The notes under the pieces were generated by a model. It searched no databases. It saw only the letters and a program-made list of their open reading frames with translations, and was not told the DNA's origin. From Streptomyces sp. CB02923 (lineage in GTDB: Bacteria > Actinomycetota > Actinomycetes > Streptomycetales > Streptomycetaceae): a stretch of DNA of 64,000 nucleotides. Positions 53,776 to 63,260 of the stretch are shown here, piece after piece; the first letter of the stretch is position 1, and every line of letters starts with the position of its first letter. The stretch is taken from NCBI RefSeq assembly GCF_001905005.1, contig NZ_LWKZ01000001.1:65775-129774 (forward strand), in the 5' to 3' direction. A program made the translations under genes and the position numbers.

Positions 53776-55740
53776 ATGGCCGATACAGCGAAGGTGACGA
53801 GTCAGCGGCAGCCCGACAGACCCGGTCCTGCCCCCGCCGACGGGCCGCGCCCGGCGGCCCGGCGCTCCGCCGTGCGCTCCCTGCTGCGGCTGTGGCCGTT
53901 CGTCCGGCCGGTGCGGGCGCGGCTGTTCACGGCGGCGTTCGTGGCGGTGCTCGCGTCCTGCATCGGGCTGGTCATCCCCCTGGTCCTCAAGTGGCTGGTG
54001 GACGGGCCGATCGCGGACCGGGACCCGGCCGGGGCCTGGCTGGGCGGCGGGTATCTGCTCCTGCTCGGCCTAGCGGAGGCGGGCCTGTTCGGGCTGCGGC
54101 GCTGGCTGGTGGCCCGGCCGCTGGCGAGCGTCGAGGCCACCATGCGCGACAGCCTGTACCGGCACGTGCAGCGGCTGCCGGTCGCCTTCCACGACCGCTG
54201 GGCCTCCGGCCAGCTGCTGTCCCGGGGCACCACGGACCTCCAGCTGATACGCCTGTTCCTGGCGTTCCCCCTGACGTTCCTCGTCGTCAACGCGACCACG
54301 ATCCTGGTGGGCTGTGTGATCCTGCTGGTCCAGCGCTGGTCGCTGGGGCTGGTGCTGCTGGCGCCGATCGTGCCGCTGATCGTGCTGTGCTCGGTCTTCG
54401 AGGCGAAGTACGCGGTGGCCGCGCGCCGGGCCCAGGACCAGGTCGGCGACGTGACCACGGTCGTGGAGGAGTCGGTCCTCGGCATCCGGATCATCAAGGG
54501 GTTCGGCCGGCACCGCAGCCAGGCCCGCGCCTTCCGGACGCTGACGGCCCGGCTGCGCACCACCGAACTGCGCAAGGCGCGGCTGCTGGCCGCCCTGTGG
54601 GCCTTCATCATGACGCTGCCGGAGCTGGCCATCGGGGCGGCGCTGGTGCTCGGCACGGTCCAGGTGGCCGACGGGGACATGTCGGCGGGCACCCTCGTCG
54701 CGTTCCTGTCCACGGCGCTGGCCCTGGTCTGGCCGGTGGAGTCGATCGGCTTCCTGCTCGCGATGAGCAACGACGCGGCGGCGGCCACCGACCGGTATCA
54801 CGAGGTCCTGGACGAGCCGGTGGCGGACCGGGACGACACCCGGCGGTCCGCGGAGCACGCGGCCGGAGCGGGTCCCGTGCCCGGTCCCGAAACCGGTCCC
54901 GGAAGCGATCCCGGAAGCGGCCCCGAAACCAGCCCCGGAGACGGCCCCCGAGACGCCCCCGGAGCCACGGGCCTCGCCTTCCACGGCGTCACCTTCCGCT
55001 ATCCGGACGCACCTGCCGACGCTCCGCCCACCCTCCAGGGCATCGACCTGCACATACGCCCCGGCGAGACGATGGCCCTGGTCGGTGCGACCGGCAGCGG
55101 CAAGACCACCCTCACCGCGCTCGTCCCCCGGCTCCACGACCCCACCGGCGGCCGCATCACCCTCGACGGCACGGACATCACGGCGCTGACGCGCGACGAG
55201 CTGCGCACCCGGGTCGCGGTGGCTTTCGAGGAGCCGACCCTGTTCTCCGCGACCGCCGCGGAGAACGTCCTGATGGGCGGCGAGGGCACCGGCCCCGACG
55301 ACCTCGTACGGGCGCTGCGCGTCGCCCAGGCCGACGGGTTCGTGGACGCGCTGCCCGACGGCCGGGACACCGAGGTCGGCGAGCAGGGGCTGAGCCTGTC
55401 CGGCGGGCAGCGGCAGCGCCTCGCGCTGGCCCGCGCGGTGGTCGGCCGGCCGCGCTTCCTGGTCCTCGACGACCCGCTGTCGGCGCTGGACGTCCATACG
55501 GAGGCGCTGGTCGAGGCGGCGCTGCGGCAGGTCCTGGCGACCACCACCGCCCTGGTCGTCGCCCACCGTCCGTCCACGGTCCTGCTCGCCGACCGGGTGG
55601 CGCTGCTGTCCGGCGGCCGGATAGCGGCGGTCGGCCACCACCACCGGCTGCTGCGGGAGAACACCGAGTACGCGGCGCTGATGTCCGGCGCCGCGGACGG
55701 CGCGAGCACCGCCCGCGGCGAAGGGGAGAGCGTGCGATGA
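53776..55740 (+). CDS. ABC exporter half-transporter with degenerate ATP site (subunit 1)
   Basis: A 654-residue type IV ABC exporter: six helices (ACVLASCIGLVIPLVLKWLVDG onward) then an ATPase. Walker A VGATGSGKTTL, signature LSGGQRQRLALARAV, H-loop VVAHRPST. The Walker B ends VLDDPLSALD with Asp in place of the catalytic Glu, and the Q-loop reads AFEEPTLF with Glu in place of Gln, so this ATP site is degenerate. A Pro/Gly/Ser-rich linker (~375-400) lies between the two domains. Translated with the next gene through an ATGA overlap. GTG 53770 is an alternative start. Confidence 0.92.
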   Translation: MADTAKVTSQRQPDRPGPAPADGPRPAARRSAVRSLLRLWPFVRPVRARLFTAAFVAVLASCIGLVIPLVLKWLVDGPIADRDPAGAWLGGGYLLLLGLAEAGLFGLRRWLVARPLASVEATMRDSLYRHVQRLPVAFHDRWASGQLLSRGTTDLQLIRLFLAFPLTFLVVNATTILVGCVILLVQRWSLGLVLLAPIVPLIVLCSVFEAKYAVAARRAQDQVGDVTTVVEESVLGIRIIKGFGRHRSQARAFRTLTARLRTTELRKARLLAALWAFIMTLPELAIGAALVLGTVQVADGDMSAGTLVAFLSTALALVWPVESIGFLLAMSNDAAAATDRYHEVLDEPVADRDDTRRSAEHAAGAGPVPGPETGPGSDPGSGPETSPGDGPRDAPGATGLAFHGVTFRYPDAPADAPPTLQGIDLHIRPGETMALVGATGSGKTTLTALVPRLHDPTGGRITLDGTDITALTRDELRTRVAVAFEEPTLFSATAAENVLMGGEGTGPDDLVRALRVAQADGFVDALPDGRDTEVGEQGLSLSGGQRQRLALARAVVGRPRFLVLDDPLSALDVHTEALVEAALRQVLATTTALVVAHRPSTVLLADRVALLSGGRIAAVGHHHRLLRENTEYAALMSGAADGASTARGEGESVR

Positions 55741-57623
55741 CCACGACCACGGATACCGGTACGGCCGCGGGTGACGCGCCGGACGACGGCAGCGCGCCCC
55801 GGCCGGGCTCCCCGCCCCCGGCCGCCCCCTCCCCCGAAGCCTTCGAAGAGGACCTTCTTCCCACCGCCAAGGGTGCCTCCCGCGGTCTGCTGGGCTCGCT
55901 GCTGCGCCCGCACACCCGGTCCGCCTGGGCAGCGGCGGTCCTCCTCCTGGTCCAGCAGGCCGCGGTACAGGCCGGGCCGCTGCTGGTCGCCTTCGCCATC
56001 GATCGTGCCGTGCCCGCCCTGCGCGCGGGCTCGCACGGCCCGCTGGTCGCCGTGGCGGCGGCCTATCTGCTGTGTGCGACGGCCTCCGGCGGCCTCCAGT
56101 ACGTCTTCATCCGGCTCTCCGCGCGGATCAGCCAGGACGTCCTGCTCGACCTGCGGGGCCGGATCTTCCGGCACGGCCAGGCGCTGAGCCTGGACTTCCA
56201 CGAGCGCTACACGTCCGGCCGGCTGATCTCCCGCGCGACCACCGACGTGGAGGCGCTGCGCGAGCTGCTGACCGAGGGCCTCCAGGAGCTGATCTCCATC
56301 GTGCTGGCCACGGTCTACATCACGGCGACGCTGCTCTACCTGGACTGGGGCCTGGGCGCCGCCGCCGTCGCCACCGCCGGACCGCTCTACCTGCTCATAC
56401 GCTCCTTCCAGCGCCGTTCGCAGCGCGTCTACAGCGTGAAGTCGTCGGCGATGGCCGCCGTCATCGTGAAGTTCGCCGAGACGATCAACGGCATCCGCCC
56501 GGTGCAGGCGTTCCGGCGCGAGCGCGCCAACGACGCGGCGTTCGCCCGCCTGAACGGCCGGCACGAGCGCACCAACGGCGACGCGATACTGGAAATGGCG
56601 CGCTATGTCGTCTCCTCGCGCCTGGTGGCCAACGTCGCGGTGGCCGCACTGGTCCTGTGGGGCGCGTACCGGGTGGCCTCGGACAGTCTGGCGCTGGGCG
56701 TCCTGGCCGCGGCGGTGCTGTACCTGCGCCGCCTGTACGACCCGATCGACCGCCTCGGCATGTTCCTCAACTCCTACCAGTCCGCGGCCGCTTCGCTGGA
56801 GAAGATCGCCGGGCTGCTCGCGCAGCGGCCGAGCGTCCCGGAGCCCGCCGGACCGCTGCCGCTGCCGGACCGGCCCGGCTCCCGGCCCGGCCGCGAGGTC
56901 GCCTTCGACGGCGTCCGGTTCGCCTACCGCACCGGCGGCGAGGTGCTGCCGCGCTTCGACCTCACCCTCGCCGCCGGCCGTACGGTCGCCGTCGTCGGCT
57001 CCACGGGCGCCGGCAAGTCCACCCTCGCCAAGCTGCTGGCCCGGTTCTACGACCCCACCTCCGGCAGCGTCCGCGTCGACGGCGTCGACCTGCGCGACCT
57101 GGCCACCGCCGACCTGCGCCGCTCGGTGGTCATGGTCACCCAGGAAGCGTTCCTGTTCTCCGGCACGGTCGCCGAGAACATCACCATGGGCCGCCCCGAC
57201 GCCACCCGCGAGGAGGTCGAGCGGGCCGCGCGGGCCATCGGCGCGCACGACTTCATCGCGGCCCTGCCCGACGGGTACGACACCGACGTACGCAAGCGCG
57301 GCGGCCGAATATCCGCCGGTCAGCGGCAGCTCGTCGCCTTCGCCCGCGCCCTGCTCGCCGACCCGGCCGTACTGATCCTCGACGAGGCGACCAGCTCCCT
57401 GGACATCCCCGGCGAACGCGCGGTGCAGCGCGCCATGGACACGGTCCTGCGCGGCCGTACGGCGGTGGTCATCGCCCACCGCCTGTCCACCGTCGAGACG
57501 GCCGACCGCGTCCTGGTCATGTCGGCGGGCCGCATCGTCGAGGACGGCACCCCCGCCGAACTGATCGCGGACCGCGGCCGCTTCGCGGAGCTGCACCAGG
57601 CGTGGCGGGAGAGCGTGGTGTGA
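55737..57623 (+). CDS. ABC exporter half-transporter with canonical ATP site (subunit 2)
   Basis: A 628-residue partner subunit. After a ~45-residue acidic/Pro leader it has six helices (RSAWAAAVLLLVQQAAVQAGPLLVAFAID onward), then Walker A VGSTGAGKSTLAK, Q-loop MVTQEAFLFSG, signature ISAGQRQLVAFARALL, canonical Walker B VLILDEATSSLD and H-loop IAHRLSTV. With subunit 1 it forms a heterodimer with one active and one degenerate ATP site, as in TM287/288-type exporters. Substrate unknown (lipids, drugs or peptides). Overlaps the upstream gene by 4 bp. Confidence 0.93.
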   Translation: MTTTTDTGTAAGDAPDDGSAPRPGSPPPAAPSPEAFEEDLLPTAKGASRGLLGSLLRPHTRSAWAAAVLLLVQQAAVQAGPLLVAFAIDRAVPALRAGSHGPLVAVAAAYLLCATASGGLQYVFIRLSARISQDVLLDLRGRIFRHGQALSLDFHERYTSGRLISRATTDVEALRELLTEGLQELISIVLATVYITATLLYLDWGLGAAAVATAGPLYLLIRSFQRRSQRVYSVKSSAMAAVIVKFAETINGIRPVQAFRRERANDAAFARLNGRHERTNGDAILEMARYVVSSRLVANVAVAALVLWGAYRVASDSLALGVLAAAVLYLRRLYDPIDRLGMFLNSYQSAAASLEKIAGLLAQRPSVPEPAGPLPLPDRPGSRPGREVAFDGVRFAYRTGGEVLPRFDLTLAAGRTVAVVGSTGAGKSTLAKLLARFYDPTSGSVRVDGVDLRDLATADLRRSVVMVTQEAFLFSGTVAENITMGRPDATREEVERAARAIGAHDFIAALPDGYDTDVRKRGGRISAGQRQLVAFARALLADPAVLILDEATSSLDIPGERAVQRAMDTVLRGRTAVVIAHRLSTVETADRVLVMSAGRIVEDGTPAELIADRGRFAELHQAWRESVV

Positions 57624-57953
57624 CCCGCTCCCGGTCCAGGTTTCGCGGTTTCGCGAGCACTTCCGCGTGAACATGAGCACCGTTCGGGCACTTCCGCGTG
57701 ATCGTGGGCAGCGGTGACGTTCGGTCAGCACCTCTCCGCGTCAGCATCCCTCTGCGTCACCACCGAACGCGCACCGGGGCCGTCGAATGGACAGTCCCGT
57801 CCGAGATGACAAAGCCGGAAGTGAAAAGTACCCCGATCGGATCGACAAGTACCCTGACGCCAGAAACCAAGGTGCATACGCTGGTTCCGCCCCACGCATA
57901 CCACTCTCACGCCACGGACGACCAAGCGACCACAAGCATCTCGGGAGCCTCCA
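57624..57953. other. 330-bp intergenic region with degenerate 31-bp repeats
   Basis: GAGCACTTCCGCGTGA at 57655 recurs as GGGCACTTCCGCGTGA at 57686 (31-bp step), and a weaker third copy (AGCACCTCTCCGCGTCA) follows at 57726. Further on, AAGTACCC appears twice (near 57826 and 57849) around GATCGGATCGA, just upstream of the secreted PEBP gene, and may be part of its promoter. No gene is supported. Confidence 0.55.
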
Positions 57954-58538
57954 GTGAGAAGTGCAGGAATTGCGCTTTGCGCGCTGCTCGTCAGCGGGGC
58001 CGTCGGCCTCTCGCCAACCGCCGCTTCGTCGGCCTCGTCGGCAAGCCGGAGCACGTTCGCCCTGTCCAGCACCGCATTCGCCGACGGCGGCGTCATCCCC
58101 AAGGTCCACGAGTGCACCAGCGGAGGAGGAAGCGACCCCGGCACGAGGAACGAATCCCCTCCCCTGATCTGGTCGGGGGGACCGACCGCCGCCAAGAGCT
58201 ACGCGATCGTCATGCGCGATCTCGACAACGCCAGCCTCATCCACTGGGTCATCTACGACATCGCGGCGAGCGCGACCTCGCTCCCCCAGAACGTCGACCA
58301 TGCATACCGGCCCTCGACCCCGGCGGGAGCCAGGCAGGTCTACTACCGTGGCAGCGCGAGCCTCTACGGCTATCAGGGACCGTGCTCGCCCTCGACGGTG
58401 AACACCTACGAGTTCGTCGTCCACGCGCTCAACCAGGCGTCGCTGACCAACCTGAACTCCAGCTCGTCGACCCGGACCGCCGCCAGGGAGATCGCCGCGG
58501 CGACGATCGGGTCGGCCAGGATCACCGGGGAGTCATAG
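57954..58538 (+). CDS. Secreted PEBP / YbhB-YbcL family protein
   Basis: A 194-residue secreted member of the phosphatidylethanolamine-binding protein family. Signal peptide MRSAGIALCALLVSGAVGLSPTAASSASSA. Family core: FALSSTAFADGGVIPKVHEC..., NESPPLIWSGGPTAAKSYAIVMRDLDNASLIHWVIYDI (the conserved DPD/HW-like ligand pocket) and the C-terminal NTYEFVVHALNQ. Bacterial members are called Raf kinase inhibitor-like but have no proven kinase role. GTG 57954. Confidence 0.9.
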   Translation: MRSAGIALCALLVSGAVGLSPTAASSASSASRSTFALSSTAFADGGVIPKVHECTSGGGSDPGTRNESPPLIWSGGPTAAKSYAIVMRDLDNASLIHWVIYDIAASATSLPQNVDHAYRPSTPAGARQVYYRGSASLYGYQGPCSPSTVNTYEFVVHALNQASLTNLNSSSSTRTAAREIAAATIGSARITGES

Positions 58539-58670
58539 CGTTGCCGGGCCGGCATGCCTGCCGCCCGGCCGTTCCGCGGCCACAAGCTGTGCTCATCCCC
58601 TGCGGAAAGCCCCACCCTCACAGGAGCCGGTGCTCACGGAACCGCGGTCCCCGCACCGGACGGGGCGCTT

Positions 58671-60207
58671 CTACCCGTCGGTCGGCCGCAGCACGGGGAA
58701 GGTGTGGTCCTGCCAGATGCGGCGGGAGGTGTCTTCCGGGTACGGGGTGACGGCCGGCGGGGTGTCGAAGAGGCGCGCGAGGCGCCGGTCGGGGTCGTAG
58801 GCGGGCCAGCCGGGGTCGCCGTGGGCGGCGAACGCCGTCCACGCGGCGCGCATTCCGGCGGACAGTGCCTCCGCCTCGGCGGAGGGTTCCTCGCCGATCA
58901 GCGCGGCGGGCTGGCCGCGGTCGAGGGTGCCGAAGACGAGCGGTACGTCGAGGCCGTGGCAGGCGCCGAGGACGCCGCCCATGCCCGGCGCGTGCCAGGT
59001 CAGCTCATAGACGTGGACGCGGCCGCCCGCCGCTGCCTGGTCGCGGGCCAGGTGGAGGGACGGCATGCGGAACAGCCAGTCGGAGTGGACCAGTTCGTAC
59101 AGCTCGTCCGGGCCCGCGTCCGGGAAGCCGTCGCGGTAGTGGCGTGCGCCGTCCCGGCCGGGGCCGAGGGCGTGCAGGGCGGCTGCCGCCTGTTCGTCCG
59201 TGACCTGGCCGAGCAGGCCGTCCAGCGCGGTCAGCAGCCGCTGTTCGTGGCGGGTGTGGCCGACGAGGAGCCCGATGTCCCGCGCGGCACCGTCCGCCAG
59301 GGCCTGCCACGGCGTGGCCGGCAGCGTGTCCCCCTCGACGACCGGCGAGAACGGGATGGGCCGGTACGCGATCCGCCCCCAGCGGTGTGCCCGGGCGGTC
59401 CATCGTGGCGCCGACCGCGTCACCGGCGGCGGACAGCCGGGCCGGGGACACCGTGGACAGGTCGGCCACGGTGGGCTCCAGCCCCAGCTCGGCGGCGCAG
59501 GCGGCGGCGATGTCGGCGGCGAGCTCCGGCGAGAAGAACGTGCCCTGCGCGCTCTGCGCGACGGCCCGGCCGAAGAGCCCGGCCGCGCGCGGCATGGCGA
59601 GCAGCGCGGCGACCGAGCCGCCGCCCGCCGACTGGCCGAAGACCGTGACGCGGTCCGGGTCGCCGCCGAAGGCCCGGATGTTGTCCCGCACCCACTCCAG
59701 AGCGGCGATCTGGTCGAGCAGGCCCCGGTTGGCGGGCGCTCCTTCGACCTGTCCGAACCCTTCGAACCCCACCCGGTAGTTGAACGTCACCACGACGAAG
59801 CCCGCGCGCGCCAGACGGCCGCCGTCGTACTCGGGAAGACCGGAGGTGCCGATCGTGTAGGCGCCGCCCTGGACCCACACCATCACCGGCAGCCCGGTAG
59901 CCGGGCCCGGCGCGGGCGTCCAGACGTTGAGCGTCAGCCAGTCGTCGCCCGGCGTCCCGCGGGACAGCTCCGCCATGCCGAAGTGCCCGCCCTGAGGGGG
60001 CGGCGGTCCGTACGTCAGCGCCTCCCGCACCCCGTCCCACCTGCGCACCGGCCGTGGTGCGGCGAATCGCAGCGGGCCGACGGGCGGTTCGGCGAAGGGG
60101 ATGCCGCGGAAGACCGCCGCTCCTGCCTCCCGGCTGCCGCGCAGTGTCCCGGCCGCCGCGCGGACCTCGGGCCGGTCTCCGGACATATCGGACGCGACAG
60201 CGGCCAT
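58671..60207 (-). pseudogene. Type B carboxylesterase, frameshifted
   Basis: Two overlapping frames together make a complete ~500-residue carboxylesterase. From ATG 60207 (GGAGAAGG upstream) the first frame reads VFRGIPFAEPPVGPLRFAAPRPV, VMVWVQGGAYTIG, GLLDQIAALEWVRDNIRAFGGDPDRVTVFGQSAGGGSV (nucleophile Ser). At VGATMDR, about 59391-59403, homology jumps to another frame: RWGRIAYRPIPFSPVVEGDTLP through VYELTWHAPGMGGVLGACHGLDVPLVFGT (catalytic His). The shift needs removal of one base from the CCGCCCGGGC stretch. Either a genuine inactivating insertion or a sequencing error; all catalytic residues are otherwise intact. Confidence 0.82.
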
Positions 60208-60330
60208 CGCCTTCTCCCCCCTCCGGACGGATGCGGCGCGAGCACAGAGGTTCGCGGCGGCCCGGACACCCCGCATCGTCCCGCCGCGCCGGGACGATGC
60301 GCCAGCCAATTACCGGCGGGCGGACGGGGA

Positions 60331-61437
60331 TCAGCGGCGCAGGGCCACCACCGTGCCCCGCGTGACGGCCTCCTTGAAGCGGGCCGAGGCGCGGCCGGTG
60401 AGGATGCCGGTCACCGGGCTGTCGTCGGCGCGGGTGAACTGGGTGAGGCCGTCGTGCCGGCCGAGGCTGATGTTCTGCCAGACGTAGTGCAGACGGAGTG
60501 GTTTCAGGGAGCGGCCGGTGAGGGAGGCGGCGACGCCGCGCGCGACATGGGCGCCCATCGGCAGGCCCGTCTGGCAGGACATGCGGGACGCGGTGCCGTC
60601 GGGCCCGTACGCCGCCACCGCGTCGCCCGCCGCGAAGACCTCCGGGTGGGAGAGGGAGCGCAGGGCCGGGTCGACGGCGATCAGGCCGCGGTCGTCGACG
60701 GCGAACCCGGCCTCGCGGGCCAGGGCGGGTACGCGGAATCCGGCGGTCCAGACGACCTCGTCGGCCGGGATCTCGCCGCCGTCGGCGAGGACCAGGCCGT
60801 GGGCGGCGACCTCGCGGACGCGGGTGTGCTCGCGGAGGGTGACGCCGTGCCGGTTCAAGGCGCCGCGGAGGTATCGCCGGCCGCGTTCGGAGAGTCCGGG
60901 TCCGACGTCGCCCTGGGTGACCAGATGGATCTTCAGTCCCGGGTGGGCGCAGGCGAGTTCGGCGGCCGCCTCGATGCCGGTCAGGCCGCCTCCGGCGACG
61001 GCCAGCGCGAACCGTGCGTCCCGGGTGCGGGCGCGCAGGCGGACCGCGTCCTGGTGGGTGGCGACCGCCGAGGCGTATGCGGCGGCGCCGGGGACGGCGG
61101 TGGTGTCGGCCGTGCTGCCCAGCGCGTAGACGAGGGTGTCGTAGGCGAGTTCGTAGGGGGCGGCGTCGATCCGGACCGTACGGGCAGCGGCGTCGACGGC
61201 GGTCACGCGGGCGACGGCCAGGTCGATGCCCGTACCGGCGAGCAGCGTGCTCAGGGGGAGGTTCCTGAGCGGCTGTCCGGCGGCGAGCTGGTGCAGCCGG
61301 ACGCGTTCGACGAAGTGGCTCGCGGCGTTGACCAGCGTGATGCGCACGTCGCCGCGGCGGCGCAGGCGGCGGGCCGTGCCCTTCGCCGCGATCAGTCCGG
61401 CGTATCCGGCTCCCAGGACCACGATGTGATGTGTCAT
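60331..61437 (-). CDS. FAD-dependent pyridine nucleotide oxidoreductase (NDH-2-like)
   Basis: A 368-residue flavoprotein. FAD-binding HHIVVLGAGYAGLIAAKG at the N-terminus, second dinucleotide fold RFALAVAGGGLTGIEAAAELA, and the conserved FAAGDAVAAYGPDGTASRMSCQTGLPMGAHVARGVAASL. No C-terminal membrane anchor is evident. It resembles NADH:quinone oxidoreductase-like proteins of COG1252. Transcribed 54 bp after the sigJ-type ECF41 gene on the same strand; ECF41 sigma factors are often linked to and control such oxidoreductases. Confidence 0.9.
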   Translation of the reverse strand: MTHHIVVLGAGYAGLIAAKGTARRLRRRGDVRITLVNAASHFVERVRLHQLAAGQPLRNLPLSTLLAGTGIDLAVARVTAVDAAARTVRIDAAPYELAYDTLVYALGSTADTTAVPGAAAYASAVATHQDAVRLRARTRDARFALAVAGGGLTGIEAAAELACAHPGLKIHLVTQGDVGPGLSERGRRYLRGALNRHGVTLREHTRVREVAAHGLVLADGGEIPADEVVWTAGFRVPALAREAGFAVDDRGLIAVDPALRSLSHPEVFAAGDAVAAYGPDGTASRMSCQTGLPMGAHVARGVAASLTGRSLKPLRLHYVWQNISLGRHDGLTQFTRADDSPVTGILTGRASARFKEAVTRGTVVALRR

Positions 61438-61445
61438 GTGTCCTG

Positions 61446-61472
61446 AACCGGCGGGCGGGTGCGTCCGTGACA
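61446..61472 (-). promoter_or_regulatory. Possible ECF41-type promoter before the oxidoreductase
   Basis: On the minus strand TGTCACG (61472-61466) lies 16 bases from CGGTTC-like bases at ~61450-61445 and ends close to the oxidoreductase ATG at 61437. Known ECF41 promoters have TGTCACA, a 16-base spacer and CGTC; the first half matches 6 of 7, the second only loosely. The transcript would be nearly leaderless. Confidence 0.4.
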
Positions 61473-61491
61473 GCTCACGGAGTGGGGTGGA

Positions 61492-62382
61492 TCACGCGAG
61501 CTGGGCGGCGGCGAAGGCGAGTTTATCCGGGTTCATCACGGTACGTACCGCGACGATCCGTCCCTCGCTGACCTCCGGCACGACGACGGCCAGCAGCGTC
61601 CGGTCCACGCGGACGAGAACCGCCGGCGCGCCGTTGACCTCGGCCGGCTCGATACCGGCCCGCCCCGCCTCGGGACGGGCGCCCAGGCCGAGCAGGTAGC
61701 GGAGCACCTTCGCGCGTCCGGTGACGGGACGGCGCGCGGCGGTCACCCGGCCGCCGCCGTCGGCCCAGGCGGTGACGTCGTCGGCGAGCAGCCGTTCGAG
61801 TCCCGCGAGGTCGCCGTCGAGCGTGGCGGCGAAGAAGCGCTCGACGATCTCCCGGCGCCGGGCGTCGTCGACGTCGAACCGGCGTCGCGGGCGGTCGAGC
61901 CGCTCGCGGGCCCGGCGGTACAACTGCCGCGCGTGCGCCTCCTCGACGCCGATGACACCGGCGATGTCCCGGTGGCTGTGGCCGAACGCCTCGCGCAGGA
62001 CGAAGGCCGCGCGTTCGGCGGGGGTGAGCCGCTCCATCAGGGTGAGCAGGGCGAGCGAGACGGACTCGCGCTGCTCGGCGGTCTCCATCGGGCCGAGCCG
62101 GTCGGCGGCGGTGCGGGTGAGGACCGGCTCGGGGAGCCAGGGCCCGACGTACAGCTCCCGCCGGGCGCGGGCGGAGGTGAGCCGGTTGACGCAGAGGTTG
62201 GTCATGACCTTGGTCAGCCAGGCGGCCGGGATGCGGACGGCGGACCGGTCGGCCGCACTCCAGCGCAGGTACGTGTCCTGCACGACGTCCTCGGCATCGC
62301 TCGCCGAACCGAGCATCCGGTAAGCGAGCGAGAAGAGCCGGGGCCGGTGCGTCTCGAACTCGGCGGCTGCGTCCGTGGTCAT
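61492..62382 (-). CDS. ECF41-family RNA polymerase sigma factor (SigJ type)
   Basis: A 296-residue ECF sigma factor. Region 2: RLFSLAYRMLGSASDAEDVVQDTYLRW; region 4: LTPAERAAFVLREAFGHSHRDIAGVIGVEEAHARQLYRRARERL. The C-terminal SnoaL-like extension (~200-296) replaces an anti-sigma factor and carries the group signatures WADGGGRVTAARRPVTG and NPDKL at the end. In ECF41 this extension modulates activity in cis. Upstream of, and probably co-transcribed with, the FAD oxidoreductase. Confidence 0.94.
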   Translation of the reverse strand: MTTDAAAEFETHRPRLFSLAYRMLGSASDAEDVVQDTYLRWSAADRSAVRIPAAWLTKVMTNLCVNRLTSARARRELYVGPWLPEPVLTRTAADRLGPMETAEQRESVSLALLTLMERLTPAERAAFVLREAFGHSHRDIAGVIGVEEAHARQLYRRARERLDRPRRRFDVDDARRREIVERFFAATLDGDLAGLERLLADDVTAWADGGGRVTAARRPVTGRAKVLRYLLGLGARPEAGRAGIEPAEVNGAPAVLVRVDRTLLAVVVPEVSEGRIVAVRTVMNPDKLAFAAAQLA

Positions 62383-62483
62383 GCCCGCAGCATGGCAGGC
62401 GGGGCAGCGGGCCGGCGGACCGGTACGGGGACCCGCGTGGCCGGTCCGGCGAGGGCCGCGAGGCCGCGCCCGTCAGCGGCCCC

Positions 62484-62990
62484 TCACGGGCCCACCACCC
62501 CGTCGATGCCCTCGCGCAGGAAGTCGGCGTGGCCGTTGTGGCGGGCGTATTCGAGGATGACGTGGAGCAGCACGACGCGGAGGGACACGTCGGCGTTCCA
62601 GCGGGGCTGGTGGGCGGTCACGTCCAGCGAGGGGGCGGCGCTCTCGATGCGGCGGGCGTGGCCGACCTCGGTCTGCCAGGCGGTGAACGCCTGCGCGCGG
62701 GTGGCCGTGCCGGGGTCGTACGCCGCCTGGTAGTCGCCGTCCGGTGACCACACCAGGGGAATGTCCTCCTTGTTGATCACGCGTCGGAACCAGGTGCGCT
62801 CCACCTCCGCCATGTGCCGTACCAGCCCGAGCAGGCTCAGCGTGGACGGCGGCATGGACCGGCTGCGCAGCTCCTCGTCGGACAGGCCGTCGCACTTCAT
62901 GGCGAGCGTCGCGCGGTGGAAGTCGAGGTAGGCGCGGAGGGTTTCGCGCTCGCCCGCGCGCAGTGGCGGGGCGGGCCGTTCGGTGGTCAT
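62484..62990 (-). CDS. DinB-family (DUF664-type) protein
   Basis: A 168-residue four-helix-bundle protein of the DinB/YfiT superfamily. Family features: ETLRAYLDFHRATLAMKCDGLSDEELRSRSMPPSTLSLLGLVRHMAEVERTWFRR near the start (the first metal-ligand His in RHMAEVE) and LRVVLLHVILEYARHNGHADFLREGIDG at the end, with His ligands in LHVILEYARHNGHAD. Some members are mycothiol- or bacillithiol-dependent transferases; here the function is unknown. ATG 62990 follows GAAAGGAAGCAG. Upstream frame is non-coding. Confidence 0.9.
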   Translation of the reverse strand: MTTERPAPPLRAGERETLRAYLDFHRATLAMKCDGLSDEELRSRSMPPSTLSLLGLVRHMAEVERTWFRRVINKEDIPLVWSPDGDYQAAYDPGTATRAQAFTAWQTEVGHARRIESAAPSLDVTAHQPRWNADVSLRVVLLHVILEYARHNGHADFLREGIDGVVGP

Positions 62991-63260
62991 CTGCTTCCTT
63001 TCGACGGCGCCGATCCTGCCGGGCGCACCGGGGCACCGCATCTCTTTTCCGTGCCCGCCCCGGGCCGTACCGGCGGTGATCCGTGTCACGTCCGGGGCAG
63101 TGTGCGGGAGCGGTGCGTACCGTCCGGCCTTCGGTCTTGTGCCGGGTGCAAGGAGTCCTTGCGGCACATGCAGTGGAGTCGTCGCGCCGTCCGCAGCAGG
63201 CTGCTCACAGAACCAGGCGTGAAGCGGCGGAGCGGCTTCACGCGCGACGGATGGAGTAGG

